Assembly (NCBI GenBank): GCA_028290285.1
Contig: JAQGKD010000072.1
Location: 30,929 to 94,928 of the forward strand
Direction: 5' to 3'
Origin: Hyphomicrobiales bacterium
GTDB taxonomy: Bacteria > Pseudomonadota > Alphaproteobacteria > Rhizobiales > Beijerinckiaceae
DNA length: 64,000 nt
The notes under the pieces are model-generated. The model saw only the letters and a list, made by a program, of their open reading frames with translations, made no database searches and was not told the origin of the DNA. Both the position numbers and the translations under genes were made by a program. Shown here one piece after another: positions 28,368-38,668 of the stretch. The stretch's first letter is position 1; each line of letters opens with the position of its first letter.

Positions 28368-30428
28368 ATGGGCCAATATCGCGTGACAGTAGACACCGGA
28401 GGAACATTCTCCGATTTCGTCTATGTGAACGAAGAGACCGACGAGGTGACGATCGCCAAGATCCCCTCGACGCCGGACGATCCGTCCCGCGCCATTCTCG
28501 CGGGCGTTCAAGTGCTGCTCGACAAGGGCGTGCGTCCCTCCGAAATCACTTATTTCTGCCACGGCACCACCGTGGGCACCAACGCCCTGCTCGAAGGCAA
28601 GGGCGTGCGCACCGCGCTGCTCGTGACCAAGGGTTTTCGCGGCATCTATGAAGTGCAGGAGCAATCGCGCCCGCACGGGCCCGTCATCTTCGACATCATG
28701 TACGACCGCCCGACCCTGCTGGTGCCCGCCAGCCTGACGGCGGAAGTGCCCGAGCGAGTCTCCTTCAAGGGCGAAGTGCTGGAAGCGCTGGACGAGGCCG
28801 CGCTGCGCGAGGCGTTGCAACCTCTCAAGCACCGCGAAATCAAATCCGTCGCGGTCTGCCTTCTCTTCTCCTTCCTGCATCCACAGCACGAACGGCGCGT
28901 CGGCGAGATCGTCGGCGAGGAACTGCCGGGCGTCGGCATCTCGCTATCCTCCGAGATCGTGCCGCAGATCCGCGAATATTACCGTCTCTCGACGACGGTG
29001 ATTAACGCCTACCTCCAGCCGATCCTGGCGCATTACATCGCCAATCTCGAAAAGCGCCTCTCGCAGGCCGGTGTCGAGACGAAACAGAAATACATCATGC
29101 AGTCGAACGGCGGCATGTCGACCTTCGCGGCCACCGCGAAGAAGGCCGTCGCCACCGTTCTCTCGGGACCGGCGGGCGGCATCACCGCTTCCGTTCAGGC
29201 CTGCCGCACAACGGGATCTGAAAACCTCATCACCTTCGACATGGGCGGTACGTCCTGCGACGTCGCGCTCATAAAGGACGGCGAGCCCTCTGTTTCCCAT
29301 CGCGGCAAGATCGACGGACGCGATATCGCGCTGCCCATGATCGACATCAACACGGTGAGCGCGGGCGGCGGCACTCTGGCGCGCGTCGATCGCTTCGGCA
29401 CGCTGGAAGTCGGCCCGGAAAGCGCGGGCGCGGTGCCCGGCCCCGCCTGCTACGGGCGCGGCGGCACGCAGCCCACCATCACCGACTGCAATCTTGCGCT
29501 CGGCTATCTCGGCGAAGACAACTTTCTCGGCGGCAAGATGCGCCTCGACAAGCAGGCCGCGATGCGTGCCGTCGAGAGCGTGGCAAAGCCCTTAGAAATG
29601 GACCCGCTCGATGCCGCAGAAGGCATTGTGCGCATCATCAACGTGAAGATGCAGGAGGCCGTGAAGGCCATCTCCACCATGCGCGGCCACGACCTGCGCG
29701 ACTTCATGCTGCTCGCCTTCGGCGGCGCAGGGCCGCTGCACGCGGGCCGCATCGCCGCCGAACTCGGCATGGCCGGCGTCATCGTACCCCTGTTCCCCGG
29801 CGTCTATTCCGCCATGGGCCTCGTCATGTCGGACGTGAAGCACGACTATGTGCGCTCGCGCCTGAGCAATCTCGCTCGCATCGACGAAAAGATGATCGAC
29901 GCGCAGTTTCTCGACCTCGTCCAGAACGCCCGCACCGAACTGACTGCCGAAGGCTTCGGCGACGCCAGCATCGAGATCGAGCGGTCGCTCGACATGCGTT
30001 ATGCAGGCCAAGGCTACGAGATCACGATGCCCCTGCCCGCCACGCTCGGGGAAGGCGCGCTCGCGCAATTGCGCGGCGCTTTCGATGAAGCCCATCGCCA
30101 GATGTTCGGGCACACGGCCCCCAACGAGCCGGTTGAAATCGTGTCCTACCGCCTGCGCGGCATCGGCCGGGTGTCGCCGGTCAAGCTGCCGAGTTTCGAG
30201 CCGGCAGGCATGAAGGTCGAGGACGCCATCCGCGAGCGGCGCGCCATGCGCTTCGATGGCGCCACTGTGGAATGCCCCGTCTACCAGCGCGAAAAGCTCG
30301 ATGTCGGCGTTACCTTCAAGGGCCCCGCCGTCGTCGATCAGCTCGATTGCACAACCGTCGTCTTCCCCGGCCAGACCGTTCGCGTCGATTCCCACAAGAA
30401 CATGATCATCACCATGGGAGGCGTCTGA
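28368..30428 (+). CDS. hyuA: Hydantoinase/oxoprolinase subunit A
   Basis: A 686-aa ATP-dependent hydantoinase/5-oxoprolinase A subunit. The N-terminal phosphate motif is VDTGGTFSDFVYV and a second actin-fold ATPase motif is ITFDMGGTSCDVALI, with GGAGPLHA further on. These enzymes open lactam or hydantoin rings, or act as acetophenone/acetone-type carboxylases, using ATP. It is followed after a single base by the B subunit. The substrate cannot be inferred from sequence alone. Confidence 0.93.
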   Translation: MGQYRVTVDTGGTFSDFVYVNEETDEVTIAKIPSTPDDPSRAILAGVQVLLDKGVRPSEITYFCHGTTVGTNALLEGKGVRTALLVTKGFRGIYEVQEQSRPHGPVIFDIMYDRPTLLVPASLTAEVPERVSFKGEVLEALDEAALREALQPLKHREIKSVAVCLLFSFLHPQHERRVGEIVGEELPGVGISLSSEIVPQIREYYRLSTTVINAYLQPILAHYIANLEKRLSQAGVETKQKYIMQSNGGMSTFAATAKKAVATVLSGPAGGITASVQACRTTGSENLITFDMGGTSCDVALIKDGEPSVSHRGKIDGRDIALPMIDINTVSAGGGTLARVDRFGTLEVGPESAGAVPGPACYGRGGTQPTITDCNLALGYLGEDNFLGGKMRLDKQAAMRAVESVAKPLEMDPLDAAEGIVRIINVKMQEAVKAISTMRGHDLRDFMLLAFGGAGPLHAGRIAAELGMAGVIVPLFPGVYSAMGLVMSDVKHDYVRSRLSNLARIDEKMIDAQFLDLVQNARTELTAEGFGDASIEIERSLDMRYAGQGYEITMPLPATLGEGALAQLRGAFDEAHRQMFGHTAPNEPVEIVSYRLRGIGRVSPVKLPSFEPAGMKVEDAIRERRAMRFDGATVECPVYQREKLDVGVTFKGPAVVDQLDCTTVVFPGQTVRVDSHKNMIITMGGV

Positions 30429-30429
30429 C

Positions 30430-32175
30430 ATGAATGCCGTCAACCCCGCGAAAATCGACGCCGTCGAACTGGAAATCATCCGCGCGAGCCTCGACGGCAT
30501 CGTGCAGGAAATGCAGAACTCGCTCTTCCGCACGGGCTTCTCGACCATTGTGCGCGAATCCCAGGACGCCTCCTGCGCCCTGATGGGACCCGACGGCGAG
30601 GTCATCGCGCAGCACGTCGTGCTGCCCTTGCACATCGGCGCCTTCCCGGCCTGCTGCGCGGCCGTACTGCGCACCTATGACGACATCGAAGAGGGCGATG
30701 GCTTCCTCATCAACCACCCCTATGAAGGCGGCAGCCCCCACGCACCCGACATGGCCGTCATCACGCCCGCCTTCTTCAATGGCGAGTTGATGGGCTTCTG
30801 CGGCTCGATTGCGCACAAGAGCGACATCGGCGGCCCGGTGCCTGGCTCCTGCTCAGGACAGGCGAAGGAGACCTTCAACGAAGGCCTGCACCTCCCCGCC
30901 GTTCGCTATCAACGCGCCTTCCAGCGCAACACCGAGATCGAGCGCATTATCGCCGCCAACAGCCGCACGCCGGAACTGGTGCTCGGCGATATACGCGGCC
31001 AGCTTGGCTCCAGCCGGCTCGGCGAGCAGCGCCTCATCGAGCTGATCTCGAAATTCGGCCGCGACGAATCCGTCGCCTGCTTCGCACGCCTGCTGCAACT
31101 CGCCGAACTGAAAATGCGGGCGGCCATTTCCGAATGGAAAGACGGACGCTACGAGGCCGAGCGCTTCGTCGACGACGATGGCGTCGATCTCGAAAAGCCC
31201 GTGCGCATCCATGTCGTCGTCGAGAAAAAAGGCGACCGCCTGCATTTCGACTTCACCGGCTCCGCCGACCAGACCAAGGGCCCCGCCAACATCCGCCCGC
31301 CGCTGGTCAAGGCCGCCGTGGGCTACGTGCTGATCTCGCTGGTAGACCCACACATCTTCATCAACAGCGGCCTGCTGCGCGCCTTCACCATCGACGTGCG
31401 CGAGGGCAGCGTGATGAACCCGCGTTTCCCCGCCCCCGTGAACACCTACAACCCGACTGTCCACGCCCTCGTCGAAGCGCTCTATGGCGCGCTCACCGAC
31501 ATTGTGCCCGGCATGGCGCGCGCCGACGGTTGCGGCAGCCGCTCGATCATTCTGGGCGGACGCAGCACCTACACCGGCAAGGGCTACGTGCAATACGAGA
31601 TCCTCGGCGGCGGCGGCGGCGCGCGTGCGCTGAAGGATGGCGCGTCGGGCACCTCGGTCAATCAGTCCAACGCCAAGATCGCACCCATCGAAATCATCGA
31701 GAGCGAATTCCCCACACGCGTGCAGCGCTTCGAGCTGATCCCGGATTCCGGCGGCGCGGGGAAATTCCGCGGCGGCCTCGGCATTCGCCGCGAATATATC
31801 AACCTCGAAGATGCCCGCTTCTCGATCCGCTCGACGAAGCACATTATCGCGCCCAACGGAAACGCGGGCGGCGGCAAGGGCCGCACGGGCGACATCATCG
31901 TCAATCCGGACACCGATGCCGCCAAGCGCCTGCCGACGCGCTATGCCGATTATCCGCTCAAGGCAGGCGACAAATTCCGCCTGGACACGCCCGGCGGCGG
32001 CGGTCTCGGCACCGCGGGTGAGCGCGACATCGCTCTCGTGCTGCGCGACGTTCGCGAAGGCTACGTCACACTGGAGGGAGCGCGACGGGACTATGGCGTC
32101 GCGATCGTCCGCGACGGCAACACGCTCTCCGTCGACGAAGGCGAAACCAATCGTCTTCGCGCGCGGAACACGTAA
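30430..32175 (+). CDS. hyuB: Hydantoinase/oxoprolinase subunit B
   Basis: A 581-aa HyuB protein. The start NP.KIDAVELEIIRASLDGIVQEMQNSLFRTGFSTIVRE, the DDIEEGDGFLINHPYEGGSPHAPDMAV segment and the C-terminal FRGGLGI.REY..L plus GGGGLGTA are family signatures. The ATG follows the hyuA stop by one base, with GGGAGG as ribosome-binding site inside hyuA. The two subunits form the enzyme. An uptake transporter follows, suggesting the substrate comes from outside the cell. Confidence 0.93.
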   Translation: MNAVNPAKIDAVELEIIRASLDGIVQEMQNSLFRTGFSTIVRESQDASCALMGPDGEVIAQHVVLPLHIGAFPACCAAVLRTYDDIEEGDGFLINHPYEGGSPHAPDMAVITPAFFNGELMGFCGSIAHKSDIGGPVPGSCSGQAKETFNEGLHLPAVRYQRAFQRNTEIERIIAANSRTPELVLGDIRGQLGSSRLGEQRLIELISKFGRDESVACFARLLQLAELKMRAAISEWKDGRYEAERFVDDDGVDLEKPVRIHVVVEKKGDRLHFDFTGSADQTKGPANIRPPLVKAAVGYVLISLVDPHIFINSGLLRAFTIDVREGSVMNPRFPAPVNTYNPTVHALVEALYGALTDIVPGMARADGCGSRSIILGGRSTYTGKGYVQYEILGGGGGARALKDGASGTSVNQSNAKIAPIEIIESEFPTRVQRFELIPDSGGAGKFRGGLGIRREYINLEDARFSIRSTKHIIAPNGNAGGGKGRTGDIIVNPDTDAAKRLPTRYADYPLKAGDKFRLDTPGGGGLGTAGERDIALVLRDVREGYVTLEGARRDYGVAIVRDGNTLSVDEGETNRLRARNT

Positions 32176-32259
32176 AAAATGAAGGCGCGGCCTGTCTGGC
32201 CGTGGCATGATCGCTCGAGGCCGAAGCTGCGCCATGACGCGCGGCACGGGAGGAAACCG

Positions 32260-33300
32260 ATGCAACAGTCTTCAATGAACCCCACGCGTATTCTCCGCCG
32301 TCAGGTGCTCGCACGAACAGTGATCGGACTCGCGGGTGCACTGCTCGCATGCACCTTCGCGGGCTCCGCGCTCGCGCAGGAAAAGCTGATCCCCCTGCGG
32401 GTCGGCTACGACGGCTATTCCATGACGACAGCGCCGATGAGCTTTGCCCTGAAGAAGGGCATCTTCAAGAAGCACGGCATCGACCTTACCCTCGTCTATG
32501 TCGACGGTGGCCCCACCCTCACGCAGGCGGTGGTCGGCGGCTCGGTCGATATCGGCCAGAACGGCTATACGCCGGTCGCAGCCGCGGCGGTCGCAGGCGC
32601 GGACCTCGTCTTCATCGGCGGCATTTCCAACAAGCTGCCCTTCCAGCTCGTGGTGAAGAACGAGATCAAGAACGCCGCCGATCTCAAGGGCAAGAAGATC
32701 GCTATCAGCCGCTACGGCTCCTCGACCGACACCGCCGCGACCTTCGCCGTCGAAAACCTCGGTTTGAAGCGCACGGATGTCTCCATCCTCCAGCTCGGCG
32801 GAGAAGGCACCCGCACAGCCGCCATGCTGAGCGGCCAGATCGACGCGTCTCTGGAGCAATACCCGCGCACCGCCGAGCTGATGGAACAGGGCTACCACGT
32901 CCTCGTCGATGTCACGGGCGTCGCGGGTGATTACCCCAACACCTCCTATGTGACGCGCCGCGCCTTCGTCGAGAAGAACCCGGACACGGTGAAGCGCTTC
33001 ATGGCGGCCATTTCGGAAGGCATCCATGTCTTCAAGACCAATCGCACCGAGGCCGAGCAGGCCACGGCCGAGTTCCTGAAGCTCAAGATCGACAAGGTGA
33101 TGGACATCACCTACACGCGCTACGTGGACGATATTTTCCCCGATGTGCCTGCTCCCTCACTCAAGGGCATCCAGATCGTGCTCGACGAGCTCAAGGCCAA
33201 GATCCCCGCCGCCGCCAAGTTCACGCCCGAGCAGCTCGTCGACACGCGTGCACTCGATCAACTGAAGGCCGAAGGCTTTTTCGACACGTTGAAGAAGTAG
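32260..33300 (+). CDS. ABC transporter substrate-binding protein, NMT1/SsuA family
   Basis: A 346-aa periplasmic protein. Its signal peptide has an arginine-rich n-region ([21 protein letters not shown]) and a probable cleavage at ALAQ-E. The mature part begins [31 protein letters not shown], typical of NMT1/ThiY/SsuA-like binding proteins. A GGGAGG ribosome-binding site precedes the ATG at 32260. Together with the ATPase and permease that follow it forms a nitrate/sulfonate/taurine-type importer; the ligand is probably the HyuAB substrate. Confidence 0.9.
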   Translation: MQQSSMNPTRILRRQVLARTVIGLAGALLACTFAGSALAQEKLIPLRVGYDGYSMTTAPMSFALKKGIFKKHGIDLTLVYVDGGPTLTQAVVGGSVDIGQNGYTPVAAAAVAGADLVFIGGISNKLPFQLVVKNEIKNAADLKGKKIAISRYGSSTDTAATFAVENLGLKRTDVSILQLGGEGTRTAAMLSGQIDASLEQYPRTAELMEQGYHVLVDVTGVAGDYPNTSYVTRRAFVEKNPDTVKRFMAAISEGIHVFKTNRTEAEQATAEFLKLKIDKVMDITYTRYVDDIFPDVPAPSLKGIQIVLDELKAKIPAAAKFTPEQLVDTRALDQLKAEGFFDTLKK

Positions 33301-33323
33301 GCGACGAAGTGGGAGAACAATCC

Positions 33324-34133
33324 ATGGACGCTCGCGTTACACCCAAGATGGAAGCCCGGGGGCTTCGCATCTCCTTCTACAATGAGCGGATCAAACGCCA
33401 CCTCAACGTCCTCGACGGCATCGATCTGTCCGTGGCAGAGGGCGAACTCGTCTCGATCGTCGGCCCCTCGGGCTGCGGGAAATCGACCTTTCTCGCGGCG
33501 GTCGATGGACTGACCCGCGTCAGCGGCGGCGAAGTGCGCGTCGATGGACGCATCGTGACAAAGCCTGGCCCTGACCGCGCCATGGTGTTTCAGCACGACT
33601 CTCTGTTCCCCTGGCGCACCGTCCTGCAGAACGTGGTCTATGGCGTCGAGCTTCAGGGCTCGATGTCGAAACACGACATGCGCGAGCGTGGACGCAGCCT
33701 GGTCGAACTCGTCGGACTCAAGGGCTTCGAGGATCATTTTCCGCACGAACTTTCCGGCGGCATGCGCCAGCGCGTGAACATCGCGCGCGCCCTTGCACCC
33801 GATCCGGAACTCTTGCTGCTCGATGAGCCCTTCGCTGCGCTCGACGCGCAGACGCGGGAGTTCATGCAGGTCGAATTGCTGAAGATCCTCTCGCGCGCCA
33901 AGAAGACCGCTGTTTTCATCACTCATCAGATCGACGAAGCGATCTTCCTCTCCAACCGCGTCGCCGTTTTCTCCGCACGGCCGGCCCGCGTGAAGGAGGT
34001 GATCGAAATCGATCTGCCGAAGGACCGCACGCTGGCGCTGAAGCACCAGCCGCGCTTCCGCGATATGCAGGAACATATCTGGCGCCTGATCGAAGAAGAA
34101 TCGGCCAGGACCGGCCTTGTCACGGCCAGTTGA
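33324..34133 (+). CDS. ABC transporter ATPase, SsuB/TauB-like
   Basis: A 269-aa ATPase. The Walker A is [11 protein letters not shown], the signature is [15 protein letters not shown] and the Walker B is [31 protein letters not shown] is the form usual for sulfonate/nitrate/taurine importers. I prefer ATG 33324, with GGAG 8 bases before it, over the in-frame GTG 33309. It is 23 bp after the binding-protein gene and energises import by the permease encoded next. Confidence 0.94.
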   Translation: MDARVTPKMEARGLRISFYNERIKRHLNVLDGIDLSVAEGELVSIVGPSGCGKSTFLAAVDGLTRVSGGEVRVDGRIVTKPGPDRAMVFQHDSLFPWRTVLQNVVYGVELQGSMSKHDMRERGRSLVELVGLKGFEDHFPHELSGGMRQRVNIARALAPDPELLLLDEPFAALDAQTREFMQVELLKILSRAKKTAVFITHQIDEAIFLSNRVAVFSARPARVKEVIEIDLPKDRTLALKHQPRFRDMQEHIWRLIEEESARTGLVTAS

Positions 34134-34143
34134 GGAGACGACC

Positions 34144-34983
34144 ATGACGGCTTCCGCCGATATTCAAACGAACGCACAGACGGTAGATTCCGATCAGCCA
34201 GCGCCGCGCTCGTCCTTCATTGCCCGCAACGAAAGCACACTGATCGGCACGGCTGCCGTCATCGCGTTCTTCTGCTTCTGGGAATATTCGGTCCGCGCCA
34301 ACTGGGTGAATCCGCTCTTCACCTCGTCGCCGCTGCGCATTCTCGCCGCCGCGAAAGCAATGATCGTCGAAGGCACGATCTGGCAGGATCTTGCGACAAG
34401 CGGCACGGAATTCGGGCTCGGCTACGGGCTTGCCGTCGTCATCGGCGTGCCCCTCGGCATTCTCATGGGCTGGTACAAGCGCCTCAACTCGCTGCTCGAG
34501 CCCTTCGTGAACGCGCTCTATGCGACGCCGCGCATCGCACTTCTGCCGCTCATCGTGATCTGGTTCGGCATCGACCTCGGCTCGAAAGTCGCGATCGTCT
34601 TCCTGTCGACCGTCTTCCCGATCCTCGTAAATACGATGGTCGGCGTGCGCACGGTGGATCGTGACTTCGTCAAGGTCGCGCGCTCCTTCGGTGCATCCGA
34701 CAGTCAGTTGTTCCTCACCGTCGCCCTGCCCTCGTCGGTGCCTTTCCTGCTGACAGGCCTGCGGCTCGGCCTCGGCCATGCGCTCATCGGCATCGTGGTG
34801 GGCGAGATGTACGGTGCGACCTCGGGCATCGGCTACATGATGGCAATCGCGGGCGCGACCTTCCAGACGGACCGCGTCATGGTCGGCATCATCATCATCG
34901 CAGCGGCCGGAATGCTGATGACGCATGGGCTCAAGCTCATCGAACATCGTTTTGAAAAGTGGCGCGTCGACAGCCGCGGCTAA
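34144..34983 (+). CDS. ABC transporter permease, SsuC/TauC-like
   Basis: A 279-aa permease with about six membrane helices. It carries the binding-protein-dependent transport loop (ARSFGASDSQLFLTVALPSSVPFLLTGLRLGLGHALIGIVVGEM). The N-terminal 35 residues are hydrophilic and Thr/Gln-rich. The ATG at 34144 has GAGGAG upstream and lies 10 bp after the ATPase. It completes the importer. Confidence 0.93.
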   Translation: MTASADIQTNAQTVDSDQPAPRSSFIARNESTLIGTAAVIAFFCFWEYSVRANWVNPLFTSSPLRILAAAKAMIVEGTIWQDLATSGTEFGLGYGLAVVIGVPLGILMGWYKRLNSLLEPFVNALYATPRIALLPLIVIWFGIDLGSKVAIVFLSTVFPILVNTMVGVRTVDRDFVKVARSFGASDSQLFLTVALPSSVPFLLTGLRLGLGHALIGIVVGEMYGATSGIGYMMAIAGATFQTDRVMVGIIIIAAAGMLMTHGLKLIEHRFEKWRVDSRG

Positions 34984-35003
34984 GAAACAAAAGGGAGAAG
35001 ACC

Positions 35004-35756
35004 ATGAAACTCGCAGGACAAGTCGCCATCGTCACCGGCGCGGGACGCAACATCGGTGAAGAAGTCTCCAAGCTGCTGGCATCCGAAGGCGCCAGCATCG
35101 CCGTCGTCGATCTCGACAAGGCGCGCGCCGAGAAGGTCGCCGCCGACATCGTCGCATCGGGCGGCAAGGCGCAGGCTTTCGTCTGCGACGTTGCCAAGGA
35201 AGCCGACATCGAAGCAGCCGTGACAGGTGTCGTCGCAGCCTTCGGCCGCCTCGACATTCTCGTCAACAACGCGGCCATCTCCGACAACAAGCACATGCTG
35301 GAGATCACGACTGAAGAGTGGAACCGCACGATTGCGATCACGCTGACCGCGCCCTTCCTCTTCGGCAAGAACGCTGCGAAGGCCATGATCGAAGCTGGCA
35401 ACGGCGGCAAGATCGTCAATGTGAGCTCGACGTCGGGCTATTACGGCCGCAACCGCGCCATCGGCTACACCGCGGCCAAGGGCGGCGTGGTCAACCTCAC
35501 GCGCTCCATGGCCATCCAGCTCGCTCCGCACAACATCCGCGTCAACAGCGTGGTGCCCAACAAGATCGGCTCGCCCGTCGGCAAGGCCGAGTTCGACCCC
35601 ACGCGCCCGGTCGTCAACCTGCGCAAGCGCCCCGGCCTGCCGATCGATCTCGCACGCGCGATCCTCTTCCTGGTCTCCGACGACTCCGACTTCATCGCCG
35701 GCACGGATCTGTTCGTCGACGGCGGCTGTTCGGCATTGATGCCGGGCAACGAGTAA
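35004..35756 (+). CDS. Short-chain dehydrogenase/reductase
   Basis: A 250-aa classical SDR. The cofactor motif is TGAGRNIG (residues 11-18), NNAA is at about 88-91, and the catalytic triad is Ser142, Tyr155 and Lys159 (YTAAK). Asp36 in VVDLD suggests NAD over NADP. The C-terminal FIAGTDLFVDGG is standard. AAGGGAGAAG precedes the ATG. It is co-oriented 20 bp after the permease and probably oxidises a hydroxy intermediate of the pathway. Confidence 0.93.
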   Translation: MKLAGQVAIVTGAGRNIGEEVSKLLASEGASIAVVDLDKARAEKVAADIVASGGKAQAFVCDVAKEADIEAAVTGVVAAFGRLDILVNNAAISDNKHMLEITTEEWNRTIAITLTAPFLFGKNAAKAMIEAGNGGKIVNVSSTSGYYGRNRAIGYTAAKGGVVNLTRSMAIQLAPHNIRVNSVVPNKIGSPVGKAEFDPTRPVVNLRKRPGLPIDLARAILFLVSDDSDFIAGTDLFVDGGCSALMPGNE

Positions 35757-35810
35757 TCTATCTCCGCAGGGCCCGGCCAGTATGGGTCCTGCGTTTTCAT
35801 TTAGGAGTGA

Positions 35811-36599
35811 ATGCCGATGTGCACGTCCATCCTCGACGACCCCGCAGCGCTCGCGGAAGTGATCTCCGACACGGACGCATCCTCCTCGCCGGCGGATCCT
35901 GCTTTGTTGTCCGACATCGCAACCGCCAATCGCATCCTCTTCCGCGAGGGCGTGGTGGATGCCTTCGGCCATGTCAGTGCGCGTCACGACAAACATCCCG
36001 ACCGTTTCCTGCTCGCACGCAACATGGCGCCGGCGCTGGTGACCGAAAGCGACATCGTCACCTTCGACTTCGACGGTCGCGCACTGGATGCCGCGGGGCG
36101 CGGCGTCTATCTCGAACGCTTTATTCATGCCGAAATCTATCGTGCGCGCCCTGACGTGATGGCCGTTGTGCATTCGCATTCGGCAGCCGTCGTGCCATTC
36201 GGCCTCGTCAAGAACCTGCCCTTCCGCGCTGTCTGCCACATGGGCGGTTTCATCGGCATCTGCGCACCTATCTTCGAGATCCGCGATGTCGCGGGGGACG
36301 AGACCGACCTGCTCATTCGCAGCAGCATGCTGGGCGCGGCTCTCGCCAAATCGCTCGGCGACAGTAACGTCGTACTCATGCGCGGCCACGGCTCGACCGT
36401 GATCGGCGACAGGATACGTCAGGCCGTCTTCCGCGCGGTCTATACGGAAAACAATGCCCGCCTGCAGGCCGAGGGCCTGCGACTCGGCCCCATCACCTAT
36501 CTCAGCGAAGGCGAAGCGCGCACCACTGCTCGTGTTATCGACTCGCAGGTGGATCGCGCGTGGGATATGTGGAAGATGCAGGCCGAAGGTAAGATCTGA
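35811..36599 (+). CDS. Class II aldolase/adducin family protein
   Basis: A 262-aa protein of the class II aldolase fold. Zinc ligands are visible as VVHSHSAAVVPFG and RGHGSTVIG, with FGHVSARH early. Members act as aldolases, epimerases or aromatic-acid decarboxylases. AGGAG lies just before two closely spaced ATGs (35811 and 35817), so the exact start is open. It sits between the SDR and FAH-family genes in the same run. Confidence 0.9.
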   Translation: MPMCTSILDDPAALAEVISDTDASSSPADPALLSDIATANRILFREGVVDAFGHVSARHDKHPDRFLLARNMAPALVTESDIVTFDFDGRALDAAGRGVYLERFIHAEIYRARPDVMAVVHSHSAAVVPFGLVKNLPFRAVCHMGGFIGICAPIFEIRDVAGDETDLLIRSSMLGAALAKSLGDSNVVLMRGHGSTVIGDRIRQAVFRAVYTENNARLQAEGLRLGPITYLSEGEARTTARVIDSQVDRAWDMWKMQAEGKI

Positions 36600-36614
36600 A
36601 AAAGGAAACGCGCG

Positions 36615-37481
36615 ATGCGCATCTGCAGATTCGACGACAATAAATTCGGTCTGGTGGAAGGCGAAGAGGTTCGCGACGTCACGGCAGCCTTCGCGAAATT
36701 GCCGCAGCGAACCTATCCTTTTCCGCGCATCGACATGATGATCGCAAACCTCGCAATGCTGAAGCCGGCCATCGAGGCGGCGGCCCGCGAAGGCAAGATC
36801 CATGCGTTGAAGGATCTGCGCTTGCAGAGCCCCATCGCCAACCCCGGCAAGATCGTGGCGGCGCCGGTGAATTACAAGAAGCACCTCGACGAGGCGCGCG
36901 GCGATCCCGCCATTCACCACCAGAACCAGGTCGGCGAAATCCAGAAGGTGGGCCTGTTCCTGAAGGCGACGAGCTCCGTCGTCGGCTGCGGCGAGGGCAT
37001 AGCGCTGCGTCACGCCGACCGCCGCAACGACCATGAAATCGAACTCGCCGTTGTCATCGGCAAGACCGCCGACCGCGTCAGCCGCGAAGACGCACTGACA
37101 TATGTCGCGGGCTATTGCATTGGCCTGGACATGACGATCCGCGGGCCCGAGGAGCGCAGCCTGCGCAAGTCGCTCGACACGTTCACCGTCCTCGGCCCCT
37201 ATTTCGTCACCGCCGACGAAATCGGCGATCCCTCCGGCCTCGCGCTTGAACTGACAGTCGATGGCGAGATGCGCCAGACTGCCAACACCCGCGATCTCAT
37301 CCTCGACGTACCCACTCTGATCTCCTGGGCATCGTCCTTCTACACCCTGCATCCGGGCGATGTGATCCTCAGCGGGACGCCGGAGGGTGTCGGCCCCGTC
37401 CTGCCGGGCAACACCATCCGTGCAACCATTGAAAAGGTCGGGACCATGGATGTCGCGGTGCGCGAACTTGCGCCCCGCTGA
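36615..37481 (+). CDS. Fumarylacetoacetate hydrolase family protein
   Basis: A 288-aa FAH-domain protein. The motifs GKIVAAPVNYKKHLDEA, NDHEIELAVVIG (the metal-binding E-x-E) and ILSGTPEGVGPVLPGN are all present. The family hydrolyses or decarboxylates beta-diketo acids and oxo-acids from aromatic degradation. It is 15 bp after the class II aldolase gene, the last gene of the plus-strand catabolic run, and ends 12 bp before the convergent amidohydrolase. Confidence 0.92.
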   Translation: MRICRFDDNKFGLVEGEEVRDVTAAFAKLPQRTYPFPRIDMMIANLAMLKPAIEAAAREGKIHALKDLRLQSPIANPGKIVAAPVNYKKHLDEARGDPAIHHQNQVGEIQKVGLFLKATSSVVGCGEGIALRHADRRNDHEIELAVVIGKTADRVSREDALTYVAGYCIGLDMTIRGPEERSLRKSLDTFTVLGPYFVTADEIGDPSGLALELTVDGEMRQTANTRDLILDVPTLISWASSFYTLHPGDVILSGTPEGVGPVLPGNTIRATIEKVGTMDVAVRELAPR

Positions 37482-37493
37482 CACCAGGCGTCG

Positions 37494-38483
37494 TCAGCTC
37501 CGAAAACGCGGGAAGAGCGCCAGCGCGCTCTCCCGCTCGACGCTCTCGAAGATACCGCCCGCGAGTTCGGGCATCGTGCGCAGATCCCTGATCTGGATCT
37601 CGACATATTCACGGTCGATGTAGGGCCAGTCGCTGCCGAACATGATGTGCGAGGGCTCCGTCACCTGCGTCAGGCAAGCCATCGCCGCGCGCGAGCCTGC
37701 AATGGCCGTGTCGAAATAGAACTGGCCAATGTAAGGCGCTGTTCCCTCGGGCACGCGCAGGCTGAAGGCAGGATCGTGCAGATCCTGCTCTTCCATGAGC
37801 CGCAGGCGCAGCGAGAGATAGGGCAGCGTGCCGCCCGCATGCGCGAGAACCCAACGAATATTGGGATATTTGCGCATGACCTCGTTGTAGATGAGGTTGG
37901 CTGCGATGCGCGTCGTCTCGAAGGGATATTCGACGATGGACGCCCAGAGCTTCAGTTGAAGATCGTCGACGAACGTCGGCCGCGCCGGATGCACGAAGAC
38001 GACACATTTGCGCCGGTCGAGCTCGGCATAGAGCGCATCGCCGCGCGGATCGCCGAGATAGACTCCGTTCTGGTTCGTCAGCAAAATCACGCCATCGGCG
38101 TGCAGCGTGTCCATCGCATATTCGAGCTGGCGCAAAGAGCCCTCGATGTCTGGAAACGGCAGCGGCGCGAAGAACCCCAGCTGGCTCGGCTTGGTGGAGA
38201 CGAAACGCGCCAGCGCCTCTCCGGTCGATTCGCAAAGATAACGCGCATTGGCGTCGTCCCCGTGATGGACGCCTGCGACCGAAAGCGGATTGACCACCGC
38301 CGCCGACATTCCGAACTCTGCCATGACATCGACGAGTTGACCTGGATCGCTGTTCTTGCGCAGCGGCCGCGAGGGATCTGACGCCCCCGAGCGCACGAGC
38401 GCACGCTCATATTCGGGCAGCACGCAATGATGATGCACGTCAATCAGCCGAAGGCCCGCACCGGCCCGTCCTCCCGTATTCAT
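37494..38483 (-). CDS. Amidohydrolase-2 family (ACMSD-like) metal-dependent hydrolase
   Basis: A 329-aa TIM-barrel protein. DVHHHCVLPEYE near residue 15 gives the HxH metal motif. WVLAHAGG and MFGSDWPYIDRE provide further ligands (His and Asp). The family includes ACMSD and resorcylate-type decarboxylases as well as lactonases. It is transcribed toward the FAH gene but belongs functionally to the same catabolic cluster. GAGCGGA precedes the ATG. Confidence 0.88.
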   Translation of the reverse strand: MNTGGRAGAGLRLIDVHHHCVLPEYERALVRSGASDPSRPLRKNSDPGQLVDVMAEFGMSAAVVNPLSVAGVHHGDDANARYLCESTGEALARFVSTKPSQLGFFAPLPFPDIEGSLRQLEYAMDTLHADGVILLTNQNGVYLGDPRGDALYAELDRRKCVVFVHPARPTFVDDLQLKLWASIVEYPFETTRIAANLIYNEVMRKYPNIRWVLAHAGGTLPYLSLRLRLMEEQDLHDPAFSLRVPEGTAPYIGQFYFDTAIAGSRAAMACLTQVTEPSHIMFGSDWPYIDREYVEIQIRDLRTMPELAGGIFESVERESALALFPRFRS

Positions 38484-38668
38484 TCCGCTCTCCTGTTCGT
38501 TTCTTGTCCGCGCACAATGGAGTCTTTAACGACCACAGGCAATGCTGAAGCTCAACGGATGTCGACCACGTGGCAACGCTGGAAGTTGGTGCTAGAGTCA
38601 CCTTTGCGGCTGACGTGCATCGTTCGGAGCACTTCGCCTGGAAGGCATGGCAGGAGCCGCGGACCGCA

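Noticed and set aside
34980-37484. An 834-codon open frame antisense to the SDR, aldolase and FAH genes
   Set aside because: It crosses three well-supported genes on the other strand and their gaps; the composition is that of a shadow frame.
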